DNA from: Bacteroidota bacterium
GTDB lineage: Bacteria; Bacteroidota; Bacteroidia; Bacteroidales; DTGW01
DNA length: 64,000 nucleotides
NCBI GenBank assembly: GCA_029572965.1
Contig: JAKPQD010000024.1
Span: forward strand, 38,176 to 102,175
Direction: 5' to 3'
Under the pieces are notes generated by a model. It was not told where the DNA came from, made no database searches, and saw only the letters and a list, made by a program, of their open reading frames with translations. A program made the translations under genes and the position numbers. Below are positions 7,966 to 16,452 of this stretch, one piece after another. Position 1 is the stretch's first letter. The number at the start of each line of letters is the position of its first letter.

Positions 7966-10332
7966 ATGAAAAATATATTATACATTTCAGTTTTATTGTT
8001 TGGGTCAAACATCCTGATAGCCCAAAAATCAAATGGGGTGGTTCAGGGAACTGTTTATGATGCTTCGAATAACATGCCCATAGAGTTTGCTTCTGTGGCT
8101 ATCTATGGCACCAACTTTGGCTCAATCACAGACGACAAGGGAAACTTTACTTTTAACAATGTTCCTCCGGGATTTATAGAAATCAGGGTGACTGCCCTTG
8201 GTTTTGAACCTTATATTTCAGAACAGTTGCGTGTTACTAACGCTGGCAAAACTTTTGTGGAAGTGAAGATGGTTGAGGCTACCCAACAAATTGAAGAGGT
8301 TGTAGTCAAAGCTTCTCCGTTTAGACGCGACAAAGAGAGTCCTGTGTCGCTTCGTAACATTGGACTGAAAGAGATTGAAAAAAGCCCGGGCGGCAATCGC
8401 GATATTTCAAGGGTTATACAGTCTTTCCCCGGGGTTGCTTCTACTCCCAATTACCGTAATGACGTAGTAGTGCGTGGAGGTGGTGCCAGTGAAAACCGCT
8501 TTTATCTTGATGGCATCGAGATACCCAATCTTAACCACTTTGCTACCCAAGGTTCGTCAGGTGGGGCTGTGGGCATCATCAATGCTGACCTTATCAGGGA
8601 AGTAAGCTTTTATTCCGGCGCTTTTCCTGCAGATAAAGGCAATGCACTAAGTTCTATATTAGACATCAAGCAAATAGAGGGCAATTCGGAAAAGGTGAAG
8701 GTAAAAAGCGGCATTGGGGCTTCTGACTTTGCACTTACCCTTGATGGCCCTATCGGTGAAAATACAAATTTCATACTCTCAGCACGCAGAAGCTATTTAC
8801 AGTTTCTATTCAGCGTACTTGAGCTCCCTTTTTTACCTATTTACAATGATTATCAAATAAAGGTAAAAACCCGTCTTGACAACAAAAACGAGCTGACATT
8901 TATGAGTATTGGCGCTTATGATGTTAGCGACCTTAATCTTGAGGCCAACAAAACTGAGAAACAAAAGTATATTTTGAGCTATTTACCTGCTTATTCGCAA
9001 TGGAATTACACTATTGGTGCTACTTATAAGCATTTTCACGAGCACAGTTATGATACCTGGGTGGTTAGCCGTAGTATGCTCAACAATAACCAGATAAAAT
9101 ATGCAAATAACATCGAATTGCCTGAAAATAAGCTTTTGGACTATAATTCGTTTGAGACTGAGAACAAATTTCGCTATGAATACAACAGAGCCAACCTTTT
9201 GGGTTTGAAAGTCATTGCAGGGGCCGGTTTTGAATATGCCCGATACTATAACAGCACATACCGAAAACTTTTTGGAGGTGAAGATTTGTACAAATCAGAT
9301 TTCGACTTATTCAAATGGAACTTTTTCGGGCAGGCCAGCAAAGAGCTGCTTGACAAAAAACTTACTATTTCTTTTGGCTTGAGGTCTGATGCCAATAATT
9401 ATACCAGTCAAATGAAGAACTTTGTAAACCAGTTTTCGCCAAGGCTTAGTGTGTCTTATGCTTTGACACAGTCATTAACACTAAATTCAAGCGTAGGAAG
9501 ATATTATCAATTGCCTTCATACACAACACTTGGATACAGAGACACTTTGGGTGTACTTATCAATAAATTCAACAACCTCAAATACATGCAGGCCGACCAC
9601 ATTGTTGCAGGCTTTGATATATTGCCAACCAGCAATTCAAAATTCTCTATTGAAGGTTTTTACAAAAATTATAGCAACTATCCTTTTTCTATCCGTGATG
9701 GTATTGCCCTTGCCGGAAAAACGGTTGATTATGGCACGTATGGCGATGAACCCGTTACTTCGACGGGGGTAGGCAGGGCATACGGGGCAGAATTGTTATA
9801 TCAAAACCGCGACTTGATGGGAGCTAATGTTATGTTGTCATATACTTTGGTGCGTAGCGAATTTAAAACAGCCTACGGAGGATACAGCCCTTCGGCATGG
9901 GACAATAAGCACCTGCTGAATATTTTGGTGGCTTACGAATTCCGAAACAACTGGACTGTAGGTTCCAAATTCAGGCTTGTTGGTGGAGCCCCTTATACTC
10001 CGGTAGATATACAACGTTCGTCACTTGTAGAAGCATGGGATGTTAACAATCAGGCCTACCTCGATTATAGCAGGTTTAATTCATTGAGGTTGAAAGCATT
10101 TCATCAGATGGACATCCGTGTGGACAAAGAGTTTTTCTTCAACCGTTGGTCGTTAACAGCATATATGGATATTCAGAATGTTTACAACTTTAAGTCAGAT
10201 TCGCCTCCAACTTATTTGGTTGACCGAAGTGTGCCTATCATACCAAATCCCGACAGATATACTTTAAAAACTCTTGAAAATGATGGTGGAGGCACAATAC
10301 TTCCTACTGTTGGCGTGATTATTGAGTTTTAA
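7966..10332 (+). CDS. TonB-dependent outer-membrane receptor with carboxypeptidase-regulatory-like domain
   Basis: The 788-residue protein has an N-terminal signal peptide ending near IAQ and then a CarboxypepD_reg-like beta-sandwich (about 25-105; VQGTVYDASNNMPIEFASVAI). The plug follows (about 110-230; IQSFPGVASTPNYRNDVVVRGG, FYLDGIEIPN), and a TonB-type beta-barrel runs to the C-terminus, closing with an aromatic-ended strand (TVGVIIEF). This layout is common among Bacteroidota receptors for iron chelates, cobalamin or oligosaccharides. No SusD partner or metabolic genes are adjacent, so it is not a typical SusC and the ligand is unknown. Strong promoter and hairpin signals precede the start. 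Confidence 0.9.
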   Translation: MKNILYISVLLFGSNILIAQKSNGVVQGTVYDASNNMPIEFASVAIYGTNFGSITDDKGNFTFNNVPPGFIEIRVTALGFEPYISEQLRVTNAGKTFVEVKMVEATQQIEEVVVKASPFRRDKESPVSLRNIGLKEIEKSPGGNRDISRVIQSFPGVASTPNYRNDVVVRGGGASENRFYLDGIEIPNLNHFATQGSSGGAVGIINADLIREVSFYSGAFPADKGNALSSILDIKQIEGNSEKVKVKSGIGASDFALTLDGPIGENTNFILSARRSYLQFLFSVLELPFLPIYNDYQIKVKTRLDNKNELTFMSIGAYDVSDLNLEANKTEKQKYILSYLPAYSQWNYTIGATYKHFHEHSYDTWVVSRSMLNNNQIKYANNIELPENKLLDYNSFETENKFRYEYNRANLLGLKVIAGAGFEYARYYNSTYRKLFGGEDLYKSDFDLFKWNFFGQASKELLDKKLTISFGLRSDANNYTSQMKNFVNQFSPRLSVSYALTQSLTLNSSVGRYYQLPSYTTLGYRDTLGVLINKFNNLKYMQADHIVAGFDILPTSNSKFSIEGFYKNYSNYPFSIRDGIALAGKTVDYGTYGDEPVTSTGVGRAYGAELLYQNRDLMGANVMLSYTLVRSEFKTAYGGYSPSAWDNKHLLNILVAYEFRNNWTVGSKFRLVGGAPYTPVDIQRSSLVEAWDVNNQAYLDYSRFNSLRLKAFHQMDIRVDKEFFFNRWSLTAYMDIQNVYNFKSDSPPTYLVDRSVPIIPNPDRYTLKTLENDGGGTILPTVGVIIEF

Positions 10333-10427
10333 AAAACAAGAAGGTAAAGGGGTATAAAAGAAGTCGGGAAATTGAGGCGCATAAAACGACAAAATTAACA
10401 TGAAACGAGCATGGTTCGTTAAAACAT

Positions 10428-10528
10428 AAACAAGGATGAGTCCCGAATAGTCGGGACGAGCTTTCTTACGAAGAGCTTTTTGGGGTTCGTCCGACTTTAT
10501 TAAAAAAACTATTTACGGATGAAACTAA
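10428..10528 (+). repeat. structured interspersed repeat, copy A
   Basis: The first 33 bp (10428-10460) match 11452-11484 with one difference, and weaker similarity continues to about 10528. The core holds the hairpin TCCCGA-ATAG-TCGGGA. An outer stem pairs GGATGA (10434-10439) with TCGTCC (10487-10492), using one G-U pair. It sits between the TonB receptor and the carbonic anhydrase. Confidence 0.75.
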
Positions 10529-10571
10529 ATTTTGACATGTTTGAACAACATTTTATGGTAATATAAAAGTT

Positions 10572-11096
10572 TCATTCTTTACCTTCTTTGTACCAGCTGG
10601 CGTACATCAGGTAATTATTGGCTATACGTTGTATCATCTCGGCAGATTGCTTTGGGTCAACCTTTTTGACAAACTTTGCAGGAACTCCGGCATAAATACT
10701 ATCTGGTTCAATAATTGTACTATCCAATACCACTGAGCCGGCTGCAATAATTGAGTTCTCGCCAACAACGGCATGGTCCATAACAATAGCTCCCATACCA
10801 ATTAAAACATTGTTGCACAACTTTGCCCCATGAATTACTACATTGTGGCCAATAGATACATTATTGCCTATTTCTATGGTTGATTTTTCATAAAGGCAAT
10901 GTAATACACTTCCATCCTGAATATTTACCTTATTGCCAATTTTAATACCATTTACGTCTCCTCTGATGACAGTGTTGAACCAAATACTACAATCGTCCCC
11001 AATTTCAACTTCTCCAATTATAGTAGCATTATCAGCCAAATAAACATTATTCCCAATTTTTGGGGTAAACCCTCTTACCGATTTGATTAAAGCCAT
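10572..11096 (-). CDS. gamma-class carbonic anhydrase family protein (left-handed beta-helix)
   Basis: A 174-residue hexapeptide-repeat protein of the gamma carbonic anhydrase/YrdA/PaaY group. The repeats (IGDDCSIWFNTVIRG, IGNKVNIQDGSVLH, IGNNVSIGHNVVIHG, IGMGAIVMDHAVVG) form a left-handed beta-helix. Histidines in SVLHC and GHNVVIHG fit the three zinc ligands of the trimer interface, and a helical tail ends the protein. A longer in-frame start at 11117 would run into a perfect -7 box at 11115-11122, so MALIKSVRG at 11096 is chosen. Many family members lack proven carbonic anhydrase activity. The gene is flanked on both sides by the same structured repeat. Confidence 0.85.
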   Translation of the reverse strand: MALIKSVRGFTPKIGNNVYLADNATIIGEVEIGDDCSIWFNTVIRGDVNGIKIGNKVNIQDGSVLHCLYEKSTIEIGNNVSIGHNVVIHGAKLCNNVLIGMGAIVMDHAVVGENSIIAAGSVVLDSTIIEPDSIYAGVPAKFVKKVDPKQSAEMIQRIANNYLMYASWYKEGKE

Positions 11097-11114
11097 ATTT
11101 TCATTTTTGCAGTG

Positions 11115-11122
11115 CAAAGTTA
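11115..11122 (-). promoter_or_regulatory. -7 promoter box (TAACTTTG) of the gamma carbonic anhydrase gene
   Basis: An exact TAnnTTTG match on the minus strand, 18 bp upstream of the chosen start. It supports placing the start at 11096. Confidence 0.5.
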
Positions 11123-11728
11123 CTTAATAAAAACTCTTGTAGCTTTTTTGTATTAGACATTTTATACACTTAACCCATTTTAAACATTAAGCAACACAAA
11201 ATCAATTAAAATTCTATATTTCAATGATTTGCTTTATAAAGTTACCCTAATATAAATTTGAGATAAACAGGTCATATTCTGATTTGATACATGGCTGTAA
11301 ATACAATTAAATAAAAAGTTTTAACAATTACATAAAAAAGAGATAAAACAAATTTAACGGACAAAATTTTGGCACAAAGTATTTTTGAACCAAAAAAAAG
11401 AAACAACCATGAATGGTTAAACACCACCAAGCTTGCAAGCTTAATGGAGCTAAACAAGGATGAATCCCGAATAGTCGGGACGAGTTGTCCTTCGGGGGTC
11501 ATCCAACATTATAAAAATTATTTACAGATAAAACAAACTTGTTTTATCCCTAAAAGATTAAGAAATTATAATATAACAATATATTTTAAACTATATCAAA
11601 ACTATTATAGTTGGCTTATAGATTCTTGTATGACTATATGGGGTTTAAAATACAAATACGAAAAAAGCAAAATTTATTTTTAAAGCTTCAGAAAAAAAAC
11701 AAACTCATTTCTAATAAAAAATTATACC
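11123..11728. other. AT-rich gene-free segment containing repeat copy B
   Basis: About 600 bp lie between the divergent carbonic anhydrase and FISUMP genes. A 104-codon open frame at 11369-11683 runs through the repeat and has no recognisable domain, so it is not called. Apart from repeat copy B and a small palindrome (AAGCTTGCAAGCTT, about 11429-11442) nothing was recognised. The FISUMP promoter must lie near the right end. Confidence 0.5.
11452..11536 (+). repeat. structured interspersed repeat, copy B
   Basis: Partner of the copy at 10428. It keeps the TCCCGA-ATAG-TCGGGA hairpin and the outer stem, here GGATGA (11458-11463) with TCATCC (11499-11504), fully Watson-Crick. The internal second hairpin differs in sequence but here closes a TTCG loop (CC-TTCG-GG). 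The 3' flank resembles copy A through the ATTTAC segment. Confidence 0.75.
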
Positions 11729-12247
11729 ATGATGAACTTATTACGTATTTCCATTGCTGTTTTATGTGCTGTTAATTTTCTAATAGGGACAAGCGCTCAA
11801 GTTAAATCGGTTAAAATTGGCAACCAGGTATGGATGGCCAAGAATCTGGATTTAGAAATAGCCGGAAGTTTTCCTTATGCAAATGCCCAAAGCACAGCTA
11901 TGTATGGCAGGTTATACACTTATCAGGCAGCAATGAAAGCATGCCCGGCAGGTTGGCGTTTACCTACCGAAAGCGATTGGGACGAACTTATATCACAGTT
12001 GGGAGGCGAAGATGTAGCTGCCGGAAAGCTAAAGGCTGATGGGGCCTCCGGATTTAATGCTTTATATGGCGGTTATGCCAATGGTTCGTCATACATGTTT
12101 GTTGGGACCTTCGGCGGTTTTTGGTCAGCAACCTCATCTGATACAGAACACGCGTGGTATTACTTTTTTACCAATAAAAGTAACATGTTGACCAAAAGTT
12201 TTTTTAATAAAAACTATGCCTTTTCGGTTCGATGTATAAAAAAGTAA
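11729..12247 (+). CDS. secreted FISUMP-domain protein
   Basis: This 172-residue protein has an N-terminal signal peptide (cleavage after about SAQ) followed by a single FISUMP domain (Fibrobacter succinogenes major paralogous domain). The diagnostic segments are VKIGNQVWMAKNL, the tyrosine-rich RLYTYQAAMKACPAGWRLPTE, DWDELISQLGG, and FGGFWSATSSDTEHAWYY leading to FSVRCIKK. There is no lipobox cysteine, so it should be periplasmic or exported. The molecular role of the domain is unknown; it often occurs in surface and secreted proteins. The stop is 33 bp before the chemoreceptor start, so the two are likely co-transcribed and the protein could be a sensory partner. A start three bases later is equally possible. 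Confidence 0.85.
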   Translation: MMNLLRISIAVLCAVNFLIGTSAQVKSVKIGNQVWMAKNLDLEIAGSFPYANAQSTAMYGRLYTYQAAMKACPAGWRLPTESDWDELISQLGGEDVAAGKLKADGASGFNALYGGYANGSSYMFVGTFGGFWSATSSDTEHAWYYFFTNKSNMLTKSFFNKNYAFSVRCIKK

Positions 12248-12280
12248 TTGGCCATTTTTCAAACAAAACCATCATCATTA

Positions 12281-13819
12281 ATGAATTTGACCGTATCAAA
12301 AAAAATAAAGCTCGGGTTTAGCATAATCCTGCTTTTAATACTTATCAACCTTACTTTTACCGTTTTCATTTCGTATCGCAATGAGATATTGAAACGCGAA
12401 ACTACAAGAGTGCTTGAGCCAATTTCAGCTGCCCTCAATGAGCTTTACAGCCTTGTAGAAGGCTCAGAAATATTGACAAAAAGCTGGGTTTATATTGAAA
12501 AATTTGACAATACGCCCAACAAAGGGAAACTCCGAAAGATTCACCAGCAGACATTTTTCAGTACAGACAGCACAATCAAAGCGCTTTTATATAAATGGGA
12601 CAGCCCAAAAGCAAATTATGTAAAAGAAAACTATGAAAAAATATCGCAAGAAATAAAAGATACGCTGTTCAGGACTCAAAACATGATAATGACAAGGCTT
12701 TCTAAAATGGCAGACTACGAAGACCCTATTGCTATGATGTCTGTATCTCCTTTGGTTGACCAAAATGGTCTGCTTTCAGTGCAAAGTAGAAAAGCTCTTG
12801 ATGATATTGCCATGGTGCAAACAATAATAAACGCCAAGTTGAAGGCAATGCAGAAAGAGACTAACGATGTTTACTCAGCATTTCAGGTTTATACCATTAT
12901 TTCGGGATTGATAGTAATAATAATATCAGTATTTGTATCGTTTTGGATAGTCAAATCAGTTGTCAATCCATTGAAAGAAGCAGTTACATTTGCCAAACAT
13001 ATTGAAAATGGAGAGCTCAATACAAGTATAAAAATTAAAAGCCATGATGAAATTGGCGAATTATCAATTGCCCTTCAAAACATGCAGCAAACGCTAATAC
13101 ATGTGATTGGCCTTATTCGCGATGGTTCAGAACAACTCACCCAGGCAAGCGCTACCCTTAACGACAAGGTGTGTACCATGTCTGACAACGCACAAAACCA
13201 AGCCGCATCAGCAGAAGAAATTTCGGCCAGTATTGAAGAAATATCAACAAATGTAGAAAGCAACATGCTACACCTTGAAAAAGTGAAAGACATCGCCTTG
13301 CATGCCACCAGTGAAGTGAAAGCAGTTAATACCCTTTCGAAAATATCAGCCGAATCAATATCTAAGATAGACAACTATACATCGATGATAAGTGATTTGG
13401 CCTTTCAAACTAACATATTATCGCTCAATGCTGCCGTAGAAGCTGCAAGGGCGCAAGAACACGGAAAAGGCTTTTCGGTAGTGGCTAACGAAGTACGCAA
13501 ACTTGCCGAGAGAAGTAAAATAACTGCCAACGAAATTAACGACCTCACCAAAGCCGGACTAAATCAAACAACCAACGCAAGCAATAAGCTGCAGGAAATT
13601 ATGCCTGAGATTGAAAAAACGGCTCAACTGATAGAAGAAATAACCTATAGCAGTGCCGAACAAACCACCAACATCAACCAAATCACTAACGCAGTACTGG
13701 TTTTGAACAAGAAAATACAAGAAAATGCCTCTTCGGCCGAGTTTATAGCCAGTCATACTAATAAGTTAGAAACCCTGGCCACAGAACTGAAAGAGATAGT
13801 GGCATATTTTAAGATTTAA
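12281..13819 (+). CDS. methyl-accepting chemotaxis protein (4HB-type sensor, HAMP, MCP signal domain)
   Basis: A 512-residue transmembrane chemoreceptor. TM1 (about 5-32) is followed by a helical periplasmic sensor of about 150 residues, TM2 (about 206-227), a HAMP domain ([20 protein letters not shown]...[14 protein letters not shown]) and a coiled-coil signalling domain. Its tip, [23 protein letters not shown], is the CheA/CheW-binding hairpin. No CheR-tethering C-terminal pentapeptide is seen. An in-frame TTG at 12248 directly abuts the previous stop, but ATG at 12281 gives the standard short cytoplasmic N-terminus. No che genes are nearby. A strong terminator follows. Confidence 0.92.
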   Translation: MNLTVSKKIKLGFSIILLLILINLTFTVFISYRNEILKRETTRVLEPISAALNELYSLVEGSEILTKSWVYIEKFDNTPNKGKLRKIHQQTFFSTDSTIKALLYKWDSPKANYVKENYEKISQEIKDTLFRTQNMIMTRLSKMADYEDPIAMMSVSPLVDQNGLLSVQSRKALDDIAMVQTIINAKLKAMQKETNDVYSAFQVYTIISGLIVIIISVFVSFWIVKSVVNPLKEAVTFAKHIENGELNTSIKIKSHDEIGELSIALQNMQQTLIHVIGLIRDGSEQLTQASATLNDKVCTMSDNAQNQAASAEEISASIEEISTNVESNMLHLEKVKDIALHATSEVKAVNTLSKISAESISKIDNYTSMISDLAFQTNILSLNAAVEAARAQEHGKGFSVVANEVRKLAERSKITANEINDLTKAGLNQTTNASNKLQEIMPEIEKTAQLIEEITYSSAEQTTNINQITNAVLVLNKKIQENASSAEFIASHTNKLETLATELKEIVAYFKI

Positions 13820-13860
13820 TAAACATTTCTTAGTCTTCATAAGTTTTTACCATTCGTTTT

Positions 13861-13895
13861 ACCTCCAATGATTTCAGCATTGGAGGTTATTTTAT
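13861..13895 (+). terminator. rho-independent terminator after the chemoreceptor gene
   Basis: ACCTCCAATG and CATTGGAGGT form a perfect 10-bp stem with a 7-nt loop, followed by a T-rich tract. It lies 41 bp past the stop codon. Confidence 0.8.
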
Positions 13896-14056
13896 GATCA
13901 TGAGAAGAAAACGACAACAGTTTATTAGTTGAACTACAAATTAGATTGGTTAAGCCCAAATTAAGCATTAGAAAATGTTTAATTTATAATTCTGGGATGG
14001 GTGAAATCCCTCGCCTTTAGGCGAAGCATTTTTTATTACTTTAGCAAAAAAGAAAA

Positions 14057-14488
14057 ATGCAAACGTATAAAAGCGGTTCTCATACTCGATATGATATAAA
14101 ATACCATATAGTATGGATCACCAAATATAGAAAGCCTGTTCTAACAGGTGTTGTAGCCGAAAGGATTAGGGAATTGATAAGGCAAATATGTCAGGAAAAT
14201 GAAGTAACCATAATCAAAGGTCATGTTTCAAAAGATCATATCCACCTAATGTTATCAAGTAATCCCAACCTATCTATCAGTAAGTTAGTTCAAAAGCTCA
14301 AAGGAGTATCATCATACAAGATGTTACGAGAATTTGAACCGTTGAAAAAAATGTTCTGGGGACAGCACCTATGGGCTCGGGGCTATTTTGTTGCAACAAC
14401 AGGAACAGTAACAGATGAAATAATAAAAGAATACATAGAAAACCAAGATATTGAAAATCCTGATGATGATTTCAAAATAGCGACATAA
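14057..14488 (+). CDS. tnpA: IS200/IS605-family Y1 transposase TnpA
   Basis: A 143-residue HUH single-strand transposase. The N-terminus has the family segment YDIKYHIVWITKYRKPVL. The HUH metal-binding motif is HIHLML, in GHVSKDHIHLML. The catalytic tyrosine lies in the helix TVTDEIIKEYIENQ. WGQHLWARGYFVAT is also conserved. Length and all motifs are intact, so the protein could be active. It acts as a dimer on single-stranded hairpin ends, usually on the lagging-strand template. It resembles a stand-alone IS200 rather than REP-associated TnpA, given the KYHIVWITKYR and WARGYFVAT signatures. Confidence 0.93.
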   Translation: MQTYKSGSHTRYDIKYHIVWITKYRKPVLTGVVAERIRELIRQICQENEVTIIKGHVSKDHIHLMLSSNPNLSISKLVQKLKGVSSYKMLREFEPLKKMFWGQHLWARGYFVATTGTVTDEIIKEYIENQDIENPDDDFKIAT

Positions 14489-14511
14489 CAGGCGGTTCAA
14501 AGAACTTTAGT

Positions 14512-14564
14512 AGACTTACAGTCTTTCTTAAGATGGCTTTTAGCCTTAATAGGACTTACAGTCC
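14512..14564 (+). repeat. tandem small hairpins inside the IS right end
   Basis: AGACT-TAC-AGTCT (14512-14524), TAAG..GGCT-TTT-AGCC-TTA (14529-14548) and GGACT-TAC-AGTCC (14552-14564) follow one another. The undecamer GACTTACAGTC recurs at 40-bp spacing. Confidence 0.6.
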
Positions 14565-14604
14565 GTTAGAACAACCCACCGCCTTCAGGCGTGTGGTACA
14601 TGAG

Positions 14605-14702
14605 TATATTTTTCAGAAATGATTTGTTTCCCATTCCATCTGCCTTTGTTTAATATATTTTTCAGAAATGATTTGTTTCCCATTCCATCTGCCTTTGTTT
14701 AA
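14605..14702. repeat. perfect 49-bp tandem duplication at the IS/serine hydrolase junction
   Basis: Bases 14605-14653 are repeated exactly at 14654-14702. The unit is not a multiple of three, so it shifts the minus-strand hydrolase frame and brings in a TGA at 14613. It immediately adjoins the right end of the IS200 element. Confidence 0.95.
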
Positions 14703-15527
14703 AACTAATTGTCCTATTCGGGCAAAGTCGCGGGCTATGGCATTAAAGCAACAGTAGGCTTTTTCGTTGCCATTAGCATTGTCAAGGCTCCAGAGAGCAT
14801 CTTTTGAAGCTCCAAGAGGTCGCCATATTTTTTCAGAGGCATATTCCGAAACGCTTTTGCCGGTGGCCTTTTCAAGAATAAAAGCCAGGAGTTGTGTGTT
14901 GGCGCTCAAATAACGAAATTTTTTACCCGGCTGTTCGGTTATTTTTCTTTCTAATATCAGCTTTTTCAGGTCATTCCCATAGTATGCCTTTGTAGTAGGC
15001 GAAAAAGGGCTGGTGTAGCGCTCGTCCCAATCGAGGCCACTGCTCATGGTTAGTAAGTGGCGTATTGATAAAGCTTTGCCCATGCTATCGTTGAAAGTAG
15101 GCAGGTAATGCCAAACTGGTTCGTCAAGGCTTTTGATGAGGCTGTCGTCCAGGGCGCAACCAACTAAAAGCCCAATGATGCTTTTGGCTACCGAAAAGGA
15201 GTTTGAAATACAAGTGTCGTTGAAATTGCCAAAATATTGTTCATGTACAATTTTACCATGTTGAACAACCAGAAAAGCATGGGTTTGTAAGCGAAACATG
15301 ATATCCTGGTAGTTTTTAGGGACATCTTTACAATTGTAGCCTGTAGCTTTCTCCCATTCCTGCGTTTGGTCTTTGGAAACATTCCTGTTTTTAAAGAATT
15401 TGTAATCATCTGTATTGACATTGCCATGTAATAAGGCTTGCCGCAGATATGAATTGGACGGGATGCAGAGAAAAATAGCAAGTGCAGCTACCAAAATAGC
15501 AATTGCGGTGATGATTTTTTTTATCAT
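14613..15527 (-). pseudogene. serine hydrolase (class C beta-lactamase-like), 3'-truncated
   Basis: The readable frame is 304 residues, versus roughly 380-420 for the family. It starts with a membrane anchor or signal (about 5-27). The catalytic SxxK tetrad is present in NSFSVAKSIIG, and a second-motif tyrosine lies in RYLSANTQLLAF. The third motif (HxG/KTG) and the rest of the C-terminal fold are absent. The last 12 residues come from a frameshift caused by the 49-bp duplication, and beyond that lies the IS. The missing 3' part is not on the far side of the IS, so it was deleted. The gene is last in a row yraN-mmcQ-hydrolase, 12 bp from mmcQ. Probably inactive. Confidence 0.85.
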
Positions 15528-15539
15528 ATTGATTGAATT

Positions 15540-15890
15540 TTACAGTTTTTTATAAAAAGCGCTTTTACGGGGCAAACTCGCGCAAACCAAGTCGTATGAG
15601 TCTTTTATCCACTGCTCTGTTAGCTTTCTGTTCGGAGCTTCTTCAAGCATTACCGTATTCCAATGGGTTTTGTTCATGTGGTAGCCCGGAAGTACCCATG
15701 AATATTGTTCGCGGAGAGAAATGGCTTTGTCAGGGTCGCATTTGACGTTCATGCTGAAAGGCGGCTCTAAGCTAAGCAGCAAAAACATTTTGTTGTCCAC
15801 TTTAAACACTAACGTATCTTCATCAAAAGGGAAACATTCGCTTACTCCGGGAAGTGAATTGCAGTAATTGCGTACAGTTTCTATATCCAT
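15540..15890 (-). CDS. MmcQ/YjbR family protein
   Basis: A 116-residue small protein of the MmcQ/YjbR family, which adopts a CyaY-like fold and is often called DNA-binding although its role is not established. The recognised segments are CNSLPGVSECFPFDEDTLVFKV, FLLLSLEPPFSMNVKCDP, and YHMNKTHWNTVML, which ends in the typical WNTV motif, followed by a C-terminal helix pair (LTEQWIKDSYDLVCASLPRK). It sits between yraN (20 bp upstream) and the truncated hydrolase (12 bp downstream) and is likely transcribed with both. Confidence 0.88.
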   Translation of the reverse strand: MDIETVRNYCNSLPGVSECFPFDEDTLVFKVDNKMFLLLSLEPPFSMNVKCDPDKAISLREQYSWVLPGYHMNKTHWNTVMLEEAPNRKLTEQWIKDSYDLVCASLPRKSAFYKKL

Positions 15891-15910
15891 ATTTTATAAT
15901 CGAATTTTTG

Positions 15911-16273
15911 CTAAGCTCTTGGATAAAATGCATTTTCGATATGTTCAACAGCAAAAGCATTGCCTTTGTAAATAATGGAAATAATATCAAATTGTGCTTC
16001 GTAGTTCAGGTTGTTTTTTGTTATGTATAAGTCTGCCGCCTGAATAATAAGCTTTTGTTTTCGGCGTGAAACAGCTTCTGCTGGCGATACAATAAAATCT
16101 TCGGCCCTGGTTTTTACTTCCACAAAAACGAGTGTTTGGTCTTTCATAGCCACAATGTCAAGTTCGCGGTGCATCAATTGCCAGTTTCTCGAAAGTATCT
16201 TATATCCTTTATTGGCAAGGTATTGTGCTGCTATTTCTTCGCCTTTGTCTCCAATGGTTTTAGCGTTGGTCAT
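15911..16273 (-). CDS. yraN: YraN/UPF0102 family endonuclease-like protein
   Basis: A 120-residue protein of the YraN family with a Holliday-junction-resolvase-like nuclease fold. The motifs are GDKGEEIAAQYLANKGYKILSRNW, the catalytic-like RELDIVAMKDQTLVFVEVKTR (E, D, and the ExK pair of the PD-(D/E)XK fold), and FDIISI near the end. The active-site residues look complete. Its substrate is not established. It is the first gene of the minus-strand unit with mmcQ and the serine hydrolase, preceded by an exact -7 box. Confidence 0.9.
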   Translation of the reverse strand: MTNAKTIGDKGEEIAAQYLANKGYKILSRNWQLMHRELDIVAMKDQTLVFVEVKTRAEDFIVSPAEAVSRRKQKLIIQAADLYITKNNLNYEAQFDIISIIYKGNAFAVEHIENAFYPRA

Positions 16274-16292
16274 GGTTTAGGATGTGTTTGTC

Positions 16293-16300
16293 CAAAGATA
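16293..16300 (-). promoter_or_regulatory. -7 promoter box (TATCTTTG) for yraN
   Basis: An exact TAnnTTTG on the minus strand, 19 bp upstream of the yraN start. No clear -33 element was found. Confidence 0.5.
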
Positions 16301-16452
16301 AAAATTCTGTCAGGAATTTTGGTTTGTTCGTCAATACTTAATATAAGTTTATAAAATAAAAAAAACTTGTATAAAAATCCATCGTAACATTGCATAAAAA
16401 AGGAATAGTCTTATAAGTGTATTTTTGGGTTTTAATTTTAAAGAAGGAAAAC

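Larger units (their letters stand above)
13994..14600 (+). mobile_element. IS200-type insertion sequence (tnpA only), approximate ends
   Basis: The element has one Y1 transposase gene, no tnpB, and subterminal hairpins instead of inverted terminal repeats. The left end holds GGGAT/ATCCC (13994-14010) and TCGCC-TTTA-GGCGA (14011-14024). The right end holds CCACCGCC-TTCA-GGCGTGTGG (14576-14596), a stem with one bulged T as is typical of TnpA recognition. Between the stop and the right end are further small hairpins (about 14495-14505, and three at 14512-14564). Exact cleavage sites cannot be placed, because this family makes no target duplication. Confidence 0.75.

Noticed and set aside
11369..11683. 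104-codon open frame in the carbonic anhydrase/FISUMP spacer
   Set aside because: It runs through repeat copy B, has no recognisable domain and has a low-complexity AT-rich 3' half; the second copy of the repeat lacks a matching frame.
12248..12280. TTG start for the chemoreceptor directly after the FISUMP stop
   Set aside because: The added 11 residues are not chemoreceptor-like; ATG at 12281 gives a normal short N-terminus before TM1.
14605..14702. CRISPR-like direct repeat
   Set aside because: Two abutting copies without spacers, lying in a coding sequence: a tandem duplication, and no cas genes are present.
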